This document shows, in pieces, positions 1 through 8,190 of a stretch of DNA of 64,000 nt. Source of the DNA: VAXT01 sp963774625 (lineage in GTDB: Bacteria > Actinomycetota > Thermoleophilia > Gaiellales > Gaiellaceae); the NCBI GenBank assembly GCA_963774625.1, contig CAVZFQ010000013.1, positions 1,426,001 through 1,490,000 on the forward strand, written 5' to 3'. Every line of letters begins with the position of its first letter. Position 1 is the stretch's first letter. A program made the translations under genes and the position numbers. The notes under the pieces are model-generated. The model searched no databases and was not told the origin of the DNA. It was given only the letters and a program-made list of their open reading frames with translations.

Positions 1-141
1 AGCTCGGGATCCACTCTCGTGCGCAGCTCGCGCGCCGCCTGGCTCGGGAGCCGGGCACGGGCAAACTGTAGGGCTTTTCCGACTTTCTCAGGCGCTGTCG
101 CGCTCGTAGCTTCGACGCGTCAATTCGAGAAGGAGGAAACG

Positions 142-612
142 ATGAACCGGAAGTTGCTGGTTGCGGTTCTGACGGTCTTGGTCGCGGTAGTCGCAACGAC
201 GGCGGCTGCGGCAACAGGCTCGGGCGGCGGCAGTGACCATCGCCTGGTGATCGGAGTCCGCGTCGACTTCACGGGCCCGACCCACGCGGAGGGAACATTC
301 AACGCGTGCTGTGCCGTGAACGACAGCGGCCAGGCGCAGGCCGACGTCACCTCGTACGTGCCGCACGAGAACAACACGGCCACCTTCGAAGCGACCGAGA
401 GGTTTTCGGGCTCGGAGGGAACCTTCGTGGCGGAGCTTCGCGGACGGACGGGCCCGCTCGACAGCCCGCGGCACATCGCGCGCGGTCGCTGGCGCGTGGT
501 CAGCGGCACCGGTGCGTACGAGGACCTGAGGGGCCACGGAGTCTTCACCGCGGTCACCAATCAGTCCACCGGCGCCCTGACGGCCGTCAACGACGGCTCG
601 GGCCGCCCGTAA
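142..612 (+). CDS. Small secreted protein with lipocalin/allene-oxide-cyclase-like barrel pattern
   Basis: The 156-residue product starts at an ATG with AGGAGG five bases upstream (131-136), which decides this start over a longer open frame. Residues 1-23 form a signal peptide (basic MNRK, then a hydrophobic stretch ending in alanines), so the protein is probably exported. The mature part alternates beta-like segments and carries GTGAYEDLRG at residues 122-131, a motif common in single-domain secreted barrels with an allene-oxide-cyclase-like fold. Cys56 and Cys57 are adjacent. No catalytic motif is visible. The fold assignment is inference from the motif; the function is unknown. Confidence 0.75.
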   Translation: MNRKLLVAVLTVLVAVVATTAAAATGSGGGSDHRLVIGVRVDFTGPTHAEGTFNACCAVNDSGQAQADVTSYVPHENNTATFEATERFSGSEGTFVAELRGRTGPLDSPRHIARGRWRVVSGTGAYEDLRGHGVFTAVTNQSTGALTAVNDGSGRP

Positions 613-617
613 CGGAA

Positions 618-881
618 TTGTCGGCCCGCGGCGGCAGCACGGCGACGTACCTCGTCGAGGTGTACGAGCGACGGGGGATGACAGCCCTCGACGACCTCGA
701 GGTCCGTTGCCGGGCTGCTGCCGATGGGTTTGACGGGGTGCGGTACGTCCGGTCGATCCTCGTCCCGGATGACGAAACGTGCTTCCACCTCTTCGAAGGC
801 CCGTCCGAGGAGGAGGTCCGGAAGGTCGGCGCCCTGGCCGGGCTGGCTCCGCTTCGAGTCGTGGCCTGCCTCGCGCACTGA
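618..881 (+). CDS. DUF4242 (SCO4226-like, nickel-binding type) small protein
   Basis: This 87-residue protein reads from a TTG six bases after the stop of the upstream gene; no ATG or GTG gives the conserved N-terminus. The pattern TYLVEVYERRG, then RYVRSILVPDDETCFHLFEG, then a helix ending in AGL, matches the DUF4242 family, small ferredoxin-fold proteins whose Streptomyces member SCO4226 binds nickel. Conserved family features such as the E(D)ETCF segment are present. The cellular role is not known. It is probably cotranscribed with the secreted protein before it. Confidence 0.72.
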   Translation: MSARGGSTATYLVEVYERRGMTALDDLEVRCRAAADGFDGVRYVRSILVPDDETCFHLFEGPSEEEVRKVGALAGLAPLRVVACLAH

Positions 882-909
882 CACTCAGTCCGAGCGATAG
901 CGTCCGCGC

Positions 910-1559
910 ATGCCCGAGACCCGCACCGTCGGCCAGCTCGTCGCCGACACGATCCGCCTGTACGGCGAGCGCTTCTGGCGCGTGTTGCCACTCGGGCTGA
1001 GCGTCGCCGTCGTCGACCAGCTCTTCCAGGGCCTCTCGCGCGAGGAGCTGGGTGCTGCTGATGGTCACCGTCGGGCGGGCTCCTGATGACAGCGTCGTAC
1101 GCGGCCGCGAGCCTGATCGCGCTCGGCAAGAGCAGCAGATATCCGCACGTGGGGACGAGCTCTGCTCGCCGGCTGGGTCGCGTTCTTCCCCGTGCCGGCA
1201 CTGCTGCTGCTCTTCGTGCTTCCGGCCGTCGCCTGGCTGGCGCTCGTCGGCCTGGTCGTCCCGGTGATCCTTGCCGAGGACACGGGTCTGCGGGCTGGTT
1301 TCCGCCGGGCGCTCGAGCTTGCGCGGGCCGACTACATCCACGCTCTCGGGTCGCTGGCAACGCTCGTGATCGTCTACTTCCTCACGCGCACATGCTCGTG
1401 CTCCTGCTGCGCGGCACGAGCGACCAGACCGAGCGCGTGGCGGTCTTTCTCGGCGACCTCGTGCTGGCGCCGCTGCTGTTCCTGGGCGGAGCGCTCCTTT
1501 ACTTCGACCAGGTCGCGCGCCACGATGGACGGCGTGGAGAACCTGTACCACGGCGGTAG
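910..1559 (+). pseudogene. Integral membrane protein, broken by four frameshifts
   Basis: The reading frame starts at ATG 910 (MPETRTVGQLVADTIRLYG) but is open only in pieces. Removing one base near 1050 (GGTG), one near 1077 (GGGCGGG) and one near 1132, and adding one near 1387, restores a continuous protein of about 215 residues with several hydrophobic helices and the C-terminal segment FLGGALLYFDQVA. This resembles actinobacterial membrane proteins in which a single gene encodes multiple helices around a long cytosolic N-terminus. Because all four breaks are single-base and the protein sense survives in every segment, sequencing error is more likely than true decay. The function is unknown. 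It overlaps the start of the next gene by 35 bases. Confidence 0.6.
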
Positions 1560-2154
1560 CCGCAGCCTGCAGGACCGCTTCGACACGCGCCGGATCGCCG
1601 ACCGGCTCGAGGAGAAGACGGTCCGCGACACGATCGACGAGGGCGACCGCGCGTTCATCGAGGCAAGGGACATGTTCTTCATCGCCACCGCCGACGCCGA
1701 GGGCCGGCCGCAGTCCTCGTACAAGGGCGGCGATCCCGGATTCGTGCGCGTGCTCGACGAGCGCACGATCGCGTTCCCGAACTACGACGGGAACGGCATG
1801 TACCTGACGGCCGGGAACATGCTCGTCAACCCGAACGTCGGGCTGCTGTTCATCGATTTCGAAGGCCGGAAGCGCATGCGCTTGAACGGCGTGGCCTCAG
1901 TGGACGAGAACGATCCGCTGCTCGCCGAGTATCCCGAGGCGCAGTTCGTGATCCGAGTGCGGGCGACCGAGGTCTTTCCGAACTGCCCGCGCTACATCCA
2001 CGAGTACAAGCTCGTGCAGCGCTCCCGATTCGTGCCGAAGGCCGATTGCGAGACGCCGGTGCCCGGCTGGAAGATGCGCGAGTGGTCGCACGACGCGCTG
2101 CCGAAGGACGACCCGGCGTACGACCCCACGCGCGAAGTGATCGAACGGGGTTAG
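1525..2154 (+). CDS. Pyridoxamine 5'-phosphate oxidase family flavoprotein
   Basis: The ATG at 1525 opens a 209-residue protein. Residues from about 45 on (FIEARDMFFIATADAEGRPQSSYKGG, then GNMLVNPNVGLLFIDF, then RLNG) match the split-barrel FMN-binding fold of the PPOX family, with the typical order of a small-residue strand, a nucleotide-contacting R-P-Q stretch and the VGLLF strand. The C-terminus (NCPRYIHEYKLV) is typical of the longer members. The exact substrate cannot be read from sequence; many relatives are general flavin-dependent reductases rather than true PNPOx. The frame is open further upstream, but that part lies over the preceding membrane gene. Confidence 0.82.
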   Translation: MDGVENLYHGGSRSLQDRFDTRRIADRLEEKTVRDTIDEGDRAFIEARDMFFIATADAEGRPQSSYKGGDPGFVRVLDERTIAFPNYDGNGMYLTAGNMLVNPNVGLLFIDFEGRKRMRLNGVASVDENDPLLAEYPEAQFVIRVRATEVFPNCPRYIHEYKLVQRSRFVPKADCETPVPGWKMREWSHDALPKDDPAYDPTREVIERG

Positions 2155-2157
2155 GCT
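2152..2157 (+). promoter_or_regulatory. -10 box of the GYD gene, leaderless spacing
   Basis: TAGGCT ends seven bases before the ATG at 2164, so transcription would start at or next to the start codon. No ribosome site is visible. The -35 element is not clear. Confidence 0.45.
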
Positions 2158-2163
2158 CGCGTC

Positions 2164-2448
2164 ATGCCGATCTTCATTCTGCTTTCCAATCTGACTGCAC
2201 AAGGCGTGCAAACGCTGAAGTCGAACCCCGATCGCCTCAAGGCGGTGAACAAGGACGTCGAGGAGCTCGGCGCCAAGGTGCTCCACCAGTGGGCGACACT
2301 CGGGCCGTTCGACTTCATCAACGTCGTCGAGGCGCCCGACGCCGCGACGATTGCGCGCGTGTCCGTCGCACTCGGCGCCCGTGGCAGCGCGAAGCTGCAA
2401 ACGATGCAGGCGCTCGAGATCGACGAGCTGCTAGCCGCTCTCAGTTAG
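2164..2448 (+). CDS. GYD domain protein
   Basis: This 94-residue protein begins MPIFILLSNLTAQGVQTLK and contains the usual GYD-family pattern: an N-terminal beta strand followed by T..G...L...P.R......V..LG.KV and the strand DFINVVEAPDAATIARVSVALGARGS. The family name residues are replaced by the strand LGPFDFINV. It is a small ferredoxin-like fold of unknown biochemical role. The last eight bases overlap the 3' end of psuG on the other strand, so the two genes converge. Confidence 0.82.
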   Translation: MPIFILLSNLTAQGVQTLKSNPDRLKAVNKDVEELGAKVLHQWATLGPFDFINVVEAPDAATIARVSVALGARGSAKLQTMQALEIDELLAALS

Positions 2449-3319
2449 CCGCCGCGTACGCGACAGCGACCTCGCCGGCGAGCTCGGCGTTCGCTGCCAC
2501 CAGCTCGCGATTGGCGATCAGCGTGCGCCCGTCGCTCCGCTCGTGCAGCCGCGCCAGGACGTACGGCGTGACCTTTGGCCCTTCGACGCCGCGTTCTTCC
2601 GCCTCCGAGAGCGTGCTCTCGATGAGGTCGTCGACGTCGAGGCTCTCGTCCGGCGGCCTGGCGAGGACGAGCGCCGAATGTCGGTTCAGGCCCCAGTGCG
2701 CTCTCGCGATCCGGGCTGCTTCCTCCGCCGACTCGACCCGGGCCGAGACCGGCGGCCCGCCGGTCGCCGAGTAGAAGCGGGGCAGCGTGTCGGTGCGATA
2801 GCCGAGGACGGGGATCCCGAGCGCCTCGAGCAGCTCCGCGGTGGCGGGCACGTCGAGGAGCGACTTCGCGCCCGAGCACACGACGAGAGCCTCGGTCCGG
2901 CCGAGCTCGCCGAGATCGGCGGAGACGTCGAGCCGCTCGCCGCGGTGGACGCCGCCGATGCCCCCGGTGGCCAGGAAGCCGATCCCGGCTGCGCGGCAGA
3001 CGGCAAGCGTGCCGCCGACCGTCGTCGCTCCGATCGCCGCCTGGGTGACACAGGCGGCCAGGTCCCGAGGGCCGACCTTGCGCGCGTCGATCGTGAAGCG
3101 CTCGAGCTCGGCCTCCCCGAGCCCGACGCGCACCTTGCCGTCGAGGACGCCGACGGTCGCGGGCAACGCGCCGGCCTCGCGCACTCGTCGCTCGCTCTCG
3201 AGCGCGACCGCAACGCCTTCGCCGGGCGGGAACCCGTGTGCGACGAGCGTCGTCTCGAGGGCGACGACAGGCCCGCGGCTCCGGATCGCCTCTTCGACCT
3301 CCCGCGAGAGACGGATCAC
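2441..3319 (-). CDS. psuG: Pseudouridine-5'-phosphate glycosidase
   Basis: PsuG cleaves pseudouridine 5'-phosphate to uracil and ribose 5-phosphate. The family signature ALETTLVAHG lies at residues 20-29, with Glu22 at the position of the catalytic glutamate, and TVGGTLAVCRAAGIGFLATGGIG follows in the middle of the 292-residue protein, the usual length being just over 300. The GTG at 3319 was chosen because it overlaps the stop of psuK as GTGA and has GGAG seven bases upstream; a GTG at 3346 would add nine residues. Cotranscription with the kinase makes a two-step salvage module. Confidence 0.9.
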   Translation of the reverse strand: MIRLSREVEEAIRSRGPVVALETTLVAHGFPPGEGVAVALESERRVREAGALPATVGVLDGKVRVGLGEAELERFTIDARKVGPRDLAACVTQAAIGATTVGGTLAVCRAAGIGFLATGGIGGVHRGERLDVSADLGELGRTEALVVCSGAKSLLDVPATAELLEALGIPVLGYRTDTLPRFYSATGGPPVSARVESAEEAARIARAHWGLNRHSALVLARPPDESLDVDDLIESTLSEAEERGVEGPKVTPYVLARLHERSDGRTLIANRELVAANAELAGEVAVAYAAAN

Positions 3320-4119
3320 GGCATCGCTCCGAGCTTGGCCACGCACCGCGCCGCCGCCTCGGCCGCGAGCTCGGGCCCGCCGACGAGGAAACCTGCAGCC
3401 AGCGCGTCGCCGGCTCCGGTCGTGTCTACGACCTCAGCGGGAGCGGCCGGCACCTCGCGTCCGTCGACCGTGAAGCCGGCCGCACCGCGCTTCACGACAA
3501 CACTGCGCGCGGGTGGATCCACACCGAGGGCTGCCAGCTCGCTCTCGTTCCCGAACACGATGTCGGGTTGAAGCAGCTCCAGCCGGCTGAGGAACGCATC
3601 GCGCACGGCCTCGATTCCGGTCGCGCTCGAGAGATCGACGCTGATGCGACCACCGAGCGCCTGCACTGCGCCTGCCGCTTTCGCGGCTGCCTCGGCGATC
3701 GGGTTGCGGAAGAGCGAATAGCCGGAGAGGTGGAGCACGTCGCAGCCGCGGAACCAGGCCATCTCGACCTCCTCGGCGCGCAGCTCCGGCGCGACACCGC
3801 GGTCGGTGAGCATCGTGCGCCGGCCGTCGCCGTCGACCAGCGAGACGACGATGCCGTTGCGGCCCTCGGCGACCGGGCCGACGACGTCGACGCCCCGGGC
3901 CGCGAGCTCGGCCGAGACGATCCCCCCCGCGGCGTCGGCCGCGCGCTTGCCGACGAAGCGCCCCTCGGCGCCGAGCTCGACCGACCAGGCAGCGACGTTC
4001 GCCGATTGCCCGCCGGCGCCGGCCCTCGTCTGGGCGGAGCCCTCCGAATCCGACTCGACGGCGCCGTCCGTCAGGACGATCACGTCGAGGAGCAGGTCAC
4101 CGAGGGAGCAGATCAACAC
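3316..4119 (-). CDS. psuK: PfkB-family sugar kinase, probable pseudouridine kinase
   Basis: This ribokinase-fold kinase (267 residues) shows the N-terminal GAGGQSANVAAW substrate motif and the C-terminal DTTGAGDA motif at residues 232-239, with Asp238 as the catalytic base. It lies directly upstream of psuG with a four-base overlap, so it most likely phosphorylates pseudouridine at the 5' position before PsuG cleaves it. The substrate is inferred from that neighbour; PfkB proteins cannot be assigned by motif alone. It starts at a GTG; the frame is closed upstream. Confidence 0.82.
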   Translation of the reverse strand: MLICSLGDLLLDVIVLTDGAVESDSEGSAQTRAGAGGQSANVAAWSVELGAEGRFVGKRAADAAGGIVSAELAARGVDVVGPVAEGRNGIVVSLVDGDGRRTMLTDRGVAPELRAEEVEMAWFRGCDVLHLSGYSLFRNPIAEAAAKAAGAVQALGGRISVDLSSATGIEAVRDAFLSRLELLQPDIVFGNESELAALGVDPPARSVVVKRGAAGFTVDGREVPAAPAEVVDTTGAGDALAAGFLVGGPELAAEAAARCVAKLGAMP

Positions 4120-4155
4120 TCCGGCAATGCTCCCAGCCTTCCGGCGCGGTTGCTG

Positions 4156-4545
4156 CTAGAGCGTGTCGGCGTACCCCCGTTCGCGGTCGACTGCGATCGC
4201 GAACAGCACGAGTGCGCTGCCAAGCGCAACCGCCGCCAGCGTGCTCCACAACCACCCGCCGAACGAGACACCCGCGAGGACGGTGATCAAGAACAGCGGG
4301 ATATAGCCCCAGAGCACCGAGATGCATGCACCGCAGACCAGGCAGGCGCCGAGGAGGACCAGCCGGTCCCCGCTCGCCGGAAGGAGCAGATCGGCCTGGT
4401 CGATCCTCTTGGGGAGGCGGTCCGGCTTCGTGTTCAGCTTGATCGACGCTCGACCCCAGCCTTTGCCCTCAGATTCGCGGTCGGCAGGCTCTGGTCCCGG
4501 TTGCCGGAGGTGGTCGGGTATATACCCCGTCCAGAAATCGTCCAC
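4156..4545 (-). CDS. Small membrane protein, unknown function
   Basis: The 129-residue protein has a charged N-terminal half (about residues 1-58) followed by three hydrophobic stretches (LVLLGACLVCGACISVLW, IPLFLITVLAGVSF, LAAVALGSALVLFAIAV) and a short charged tail. It is probably an inner-membrane protein with a cytosolic N-terminus. I do not recognise the family. The GTG start at 4545 lies directly after a TAGTCT -10 box, so the transcript is probably leaderless. It is divergent from the small gene at 4577. Confidence 0.6.
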   Translation of the reverse strand: MDDFWTGYIPDHLRQPGPEPADRESEGKGWGRASIKLNTKPDRLPKRIDQADLLLPASGDRLVLLGACLVCGACISVLWGYIPLFLITVLAGVSFGGWLWSTLAAVALGSALVLFAIAVDRERGYADTL

Positions 4546-4552
4546 GGGTCAC

Positions 4553-4570
4553 AGACTAGTCGCGGATAAT
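4553..4570. promoter_or_regulatory. Divergent leaderless promoters
   Basis: On the minus strand TAGTCT (4558-4553) sits seven bases before the GTG at 4545. On the plus strand GATAAT (4565-4570) sits six bases before the ATG at 4577. Both put the transcription start at or beside the start codon. No clear -35 boxes are visible. Confidence 0.5.
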
Positions 4571-4576
4571 GGCCGC

Positions 4577-4798
4577 ATGGACGGCAACGAGCGCCGCGCG
4601 GAGCGGTTGCGCTCCTTCGTCTTCGGCGGGCTGATCGGAGCCTCGGCGGTGATTGCCACGGCCCGCAGGATGCGCAAGCGAGAAGCCCCTCGACACCCGG
4701 CAGGCCTAGCCGCGTTTGAGGACGCTCCCTGCTACCAGGAGACGATCGAGCGAGACGCGGTCACCGCTCGAGCCGAGCGAGGGCCCGATCAACGGTGA
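4577..4798 (+). CDS. Small protein with one hydrophobic segment
   Basis: The 73-residue frame (MDGNERRAERLRSFVFGGLIG) has a basic N-terminus, one hydrophobic segment around residues 14-27, a basic stop-transfer RRMRKR and an acidic tail. This is the layout of small YtxH-like or phage-shock-like membrane proteins, but no family is certain. Support comes from the GATAAT -10 box at exactly leaderless spacing. The last 38 bases overlap the 3' end of the glycosyltransferase gene on the other strand. Confidence 0.5.
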   Translation: MDGNERRAERLRSFVFGGLIGASAVIATARRMRKREAPRHPAGLAAFEDAPCYQETIERDAVTARAERGPDQR

Positions 4799-6407
4799 CG
4801 AGGTTCACGTCCGCGTCCCCGATGTAGAGCGACTTGCCGACGAGCTGCGCCGCCCGCGCCTGCTCCAAGAACGTGCGTGGAGTCCCGGTCCGGCTCTTGC
4901 TGCGGATGACGAGGAAGGGCCCGAACACGCGCGCCTCGAACCGCTCGCGGGGCTTCGGAAACCGCAGCGGTATCGCCATGCGCTGCACGAAGTTGTTCGT
5001 GTCGCTCGCGTCGAAGATCCAGATCCCGCGTCCGAGCGCGCGGGCCGACCGTAGCTCGGCGAGCGCGAGCTTCGCGTCGGCGCGGGGCACGACGGTTCGG
5101 GAGAAGCCGGTCCGTTCGCGCTCCCAGGCGCCGAGGTAGAGCGGCTCGTAGCCGAAGAGCACGTCGTCCGGTCGCGCGTCGGCCGCGAGCCATGCGGAGG
5201 CCGCCTTGCGAGCCTGCACCCGCCCGGAGGGCTCGCCCTCGTAGAGGGGCGGTGTCTTGTCCCAGCCCCAGGCGACCTCTGCCGCGAGCAGGGCGACGAG
5301 CGCGGCCGCGACGACCCCGATCCGCCCACGTGAGCCGTGGAGGAGCCCGAGTGCGACGAGGCACGCGAAGAACGGGAGCACGAAGACCAGGTGGCGCGAC
5401 TCCGGCGAAGTGGAGTCACCGAGCTCGGCCGTCAGCAGCGCGACGGATGGGACGAGGACGACGAGGGCGGTCAGCAAGGCTGCAGGCCTGTTCCGCAGCC
5501 ACAGTCGCTGGGCCCCGATCGCGGCGAGGACGAGCACGGAGATCAGCGCCAGCGTGAACCCGGCCGTGAAGTCCCCGGCGACGCGTCCGAGGTACTCGAC
5601 GATCGCGAGCGGGCCGACGAGCCGCTCCCCGCCGGCCCCGACCCCGACGTCGAACCGTCCCGCGAGGATCAGGTCCGAGTACCAGAAAGGGATGCCGAGG
5701 ACGGCCACGGCGACCAGAGCCCCGATCGCCTCTCGTGTTCTCGCGCGCGCGAGAACGAAGAGACACTGGGACGCGAGCACCAGCGCCCCGTAGGGGTGGG
5801 TGGCGACCCCCGCCAGGATCGCCACGACCCACAGCGCCCAGCGGCGCCGGCCGCCGCTTTCGACCGCCACGAGGAAGGCCAGGTACGACAACGTGCTCGT
5901 CAGCAGGAAGAGCGAGTACATGCGCCCGTAGATCCCGTGGAACAGGAGCATCCAGCTCGCCGAGACGAGCGCGGTCGCGACCAGCGCTGCGGCTCGTCCC
6001 CCCAGACGCGCGCAGAGAGCCGCGATCACCGGGACGCTCGCGACCGCGAAGAGCGCCGAGAAGAAGCGAAGCGCTCCGAGGCCGCCGCCGAGATGCGCGA
6101 CGAGCCAGGCGAAGAGGAAGTGGAGCGGCGCGCCGCCGCGTTCGCGCTGCACCGTCTCCAGCAGGTCCGGCAGCGATTCGCGCCCGACGAACAGGGCGAG
6201 GGTCTCGTCCTCGTGCGGCGGCCACGCGCTCAGGCGTGCCAGCAGGAAGGCGGCCACGGCGATCGAGCACGCCGTCACGCCGAGCCAGAACGTCCGCGGG
6301 CTCGGCTCGAGTGTCGCCCGCGGGACGACGTAAGCAGCTCTGGCGGGGCGAGTCGAGGCGGGCGGGTCCCCCGGCTCTTTCGGTCGGGTCACAGGCGCCT
6401 GAGCCAC
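4761..6407 (-). CDS. GT39-type membrane glycosyltransferase
   Basis: The 548-residue protein has an N-terminal proline-rich tail of about 40 residues, then 9-11 hydrophobic helices and a C-terminal soluble domain from about residue 385. After the first helix comes PPHEDETLALF, matching the acidic motif of the first periplasmic loop in dolichol/polyprenyl-phosphate-mannose protein transferases and ArnT-like enzymes (GT-C fold). Such enzymes move a sugar from a polyprenyl carrier to a lipid, glycan or protein outside the membrane. Donor and acceptor are unknown. It stands alone, near an LCP ligase that also handles polyprenyl-linked glycans. Confidence 0.75.
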   Translation of the reverse strand: MAQAPVTRPKEPGDPPASTRPARAAYVVPRATLEPSPRTFWLGVTACSIAVAAFLLARLSAWPPHEDETLALFVGRESLPDLLETVQRERGGAPLHFLFAWLVAHLGGGLGALRFFSALFAVASVPVIAALCARLGGRAAALVATALVSASWMLLFHGIYGRMYSLFLLTSTLSYLAFLVAVESGGRRRWALWVVAILAGVATHPYGALVLASQCLFVLARARTREAIGALVAVAVLGIPFWYSDLILAGRFDVGVGAGGERLVGPLAIVEYLGRVAGDFTAGFTLALISVLVLAAIGAQRLWLRNRPAALLTALVVLVPSVALLTAELGDSTSPESRHLVFVLPFFACLVALGLLHGSRGRIGVVAAALVALLAAEVAWGWDKTPPLYEGEPSGRVQARKAASAWLAADARPDDVLFGYEPLYLGAWERERTGFSRTVVPRADAKLALAELRSARALGRGIWIFDASDTNNFVQRMAIPLRFPKPRERFEARVFGPFLVIRSKSRTGTPRTFLEQARAAQLVGKSLYIGDADVNLVTVDRALARLER

Positions 6408-6454
6408 GGGCCGCCGAAGCTAGCACTTCGGGACCCGTTGCTAGCCTTCTCGCA

Positions 6455-6742
6455 GTGCCGATCTACGAATACAAGTGCCCTAAGGGGCACGTGTTCGAGC
6501 TCTTTCAAAAGATGAGTGACCCGCCGCCGGAGGTGTGCATCGTGTGCGGCGAAGGCCCCCTGCAGAAGGTGCTGTACCCGGTCGCGGCCCACTTCAAAGG
6601 CTCGGGCTTCTACTCGACGGATTACGGACGCAAAGGGCGCAAGCCCTCCGGCGACGGTGACAAGCCGTCGAAGTCGGACACCGGCGAAAAGGGCGACAAG
6701 GGCGAAAAGGGCGAGAAGAACGTGAAGAAGGTCGAAACCTGA
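6455..6742 (+). CDS. FmdB-family zinc ribbon protein
   Basis: The 95-residue product starts at a GTG and opens with VPIYEYKCPKGHVFELFQKM, followed by CIVCGEG, the pair of cysteine knuckles of the FmdB putative regulatory family (C8/H12-type first knuckle, CxxC second). The tail from about residue 63 is low-complexity KGDKGEKGEK, very lysine- and glycine-rich. Some FmdB-like proteins are thought to be regulators; the role here is not known. It converges on the next gene. Confidence 0.85.
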   Translation: MPIYEYKCPKGHVFELFQKMSDPPPEVCIVCGEGPLQKVLYPVAAHFKGSGFYSTDYGRKGRKPSGDGDKPSKSDTGEKGDKGEKGEKNVKKVET

Positions 6743-6749
6743 TGCGCGG

Positions 6750-7010
6750 CTAGCGCCGTCGCCCGCTGATCGCCTCGAGGGCCAGCAGCAGGATCACCGA
6801 ACCGGCCACGGCGAGCAGGAACGGCCCGAAGTCCCAGCGGAAGCGAACCTCCTCGCCGAGCAGAAGCTCGCCGATCAGGCCGCCGATCAACGCCCCGACG
6901 ATCCCGACCGCGATCGTCGCCAAACAGCCGATCTCCTGCCGCCCGCGAACGACGAGCCGCGCCACCGCACCCGCGATGAGCCCGAAGAGGATCCACGAAA
7001 GGATGTTCAC
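6750..7010 (-). CDS. GlsB/YeaQ/YmgE family membrane protein
   Basis: This 86-residue protein has three hydrophobic helices with the family pattern FGLIAGAVARLVVRGRQEIGC, then GIVGALIGGLIGELLL, then a final helix before a basic tail. The family (also called transglycosylase-associated) is a small membrane protein group linked to stress responses, without a known enzymatic role. The GTG start overlaps the stop of the LCP gene as GTGA, so it is the second gene of that operon. Confidence 0.88.
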   Translation of the reverse strand: MNILSWILFGLIAGAVARLVVRGRQEIGCLATIAVGIVGALIGGLIGELLLGEEVRFRWDFGPFLLAVAGSVILLLALEAISGRRR

Positions 7011-8170
7011 TGGCAGCCAGAGCCGAAGGTCGAGCCGGGGAGCGGGGGCTGCGGAGCGGACTGGCCGCGGAACGCGAGAATCGTGCGCCGGGCCTCCTCG
7101 TCGAGCTGGATGAACGAGCCGCCGCCGAAGTTCTGCGGCGTGCCACCCAGGCGGCAGCGGACCTCACGGTTGCTGCGCTTCTGCACGAGCGCGAGCTGCA
7201 TGAACTCGCCCGCCGAGAGGTCCGTCGTGAGTGGGCTCATGAGGTCGTCGCCGATGAACGGCAGTCGCAGGAACACGTGGAAGCTCGCCATCTCCCCGAG
7301 CAGAGCCTGGATCACGTCCTGCTGCCGGCGGCCCCTCGTGATGTCGCTCTCGGCCGGGTTGAGCTTGTTCTCCCGGATGCGCGAGTAGATCAGCGCGCGG
7401 CGGCCGTCCATCTCCTGTTTGCCCTTGGCGAAGCGCCAGCCGGCCCAGCGGTCGCAGCGCTCCTGCGTCGGATAGGGGCAGTCGAACTTGTTCGAGAGGA
7501 TCGGCCCCGGCACGTCGATCGTCACGCCGCCGACCTCGTCGATCACGTCCTTGAAGGCGTCGAAGTTGACGACGACGACGTGGTTGACCTCCGGGACGAT
7601 CTGGCGAATCGTCCGGATCGCGAGCGCCGGCCCCCCGATCTGCATGGCCGAGTTGATCTTCTCGAAGCCGTATCCGGGAACCTCGACGCGCAGGTCACGC
7701 GGGATCGTCAGGTAGCCGATGCGACCGCGCCCGGGATCGGTGCGGATGAGCATGATCGAGTCCGAGCGCCGAAAGCCCTTGCGCGCGCGCTGGTACGCCG
7801 CGTGGTCGGTGCCGAGGAGCAGGATGACGCTCGGATGCGAGAGCAGCAGGCCGTCCTGCGGCTCGAGGGCGGCTTCGGCGCGAGGCCCCAGGCGGGCGTT
7901 CGCCTCCTTGGCCCCCTTCCGGACGGACAGGAACCCCAGCACGGTCCAGACGATCAAGAGCACGAGGAGCAGGCCGAGCGCCAGCAGCACGCCCCGGCGC
8001 CAGCCAATGCGTCTTTTCGGCCGCTCCTTGGCCCCTGGACCGGGGTAGCGGAGCGGGGGGCGACGGCGTCCGTCGCGGCTCGTCGTCCGCTCCGGCTTCT
8101 GAACCGTCGGGACCCGACCCTTGACGCGCCCGCCGCGGTACACGCGGTACGGCTTGTCCTGGGGGCTCAT
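7007..8170 (-). CDS. LCP family (LytR-CpsA-Psr) phosphotransferase
   Basis: LCP enzymes attach polyprenyl-phosphate-linked glycopolymers to peptidoglycan outside the membrane. The 387-residue protein has a basic cytosolic tail (1-55), one transmembrane helix (about 58-80) and the LCP domain: ILLLGTDHA, RRSDSIMLIRTDP, YLTIPRDLRVEV with the family arginine-aspartate pair, then a long insert with two cysteines, and SRIRENKLNPAESDITRGRRQQDVI with the conserved arginines that grip the pyrophosphate. The ATG at 8170 is 20 bases from the divergent glucokinase gene. Confidence 0.9.
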   Translation of the reverse strand: MSPQDKPYRVYRGGRVKGRVPTVQKPERTTSRDGRRRPPLRYPGPGAKERPKRRIGWRRGVLLALGLLLVLLIVWTVLGFLSVRKGAKEANARLGPRAEAALEPQDGLLLSHPSVILLLGTDHAAYQRARKGFRRSDSIMLIRTDPGRGRIGYLTIPRDLRVEVPGYGFEKINSAMQIGGPALAIRTIRQIVPEVNHVVVVNFDAFKDVIDEVGGVTIDVPGPILSNKFDCPYPTQERCDRWAGWRFAKGKQEMDGRRALIYSRIRENKLNPAESDITRGRRQQDVIQALLGEMASFHVFLRLPFIGDDLMSPLTTDLSAGEFMQLALVQKRSNREVRCRLGGTPQNFGGGSFIQLDEEARRTILAFRGQSAPQPPLPGSTFGSGCQ

Positions 8171-8178
8171 CGGCGGCG

Positions 8179-8185
8179 TATCGTA
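8179..8185. promoter_or_regulatory. Overlapping divergent -10 boxes (bidirectional promoter)
   Basis: The seven bases TATCGTA read as TATCGT on the plus strand and TACGAT on the minus strand. The plus box ends seven bases before the GTG of the ROK gene at 8191; the minus box ends ten bases before the ATG of the LCP gene at 8170. Both transcripts would have no or very short leaders. Confidence 0.5.
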
Positions 8186-8190
8186 GCCGC

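Noticed and set aside
88..1551. A 487-residue minus-strand open frame and many other long frames opposite real genes
   Set aside because: It is rich in Arg and Pro with no domain and runs opposite the secreted protein and DUF4242. High GC makes stop codons rare on the other strand. The same holds for large frames at 3238-4569, 5337-6515, 21828-23063 and 50986-51987.
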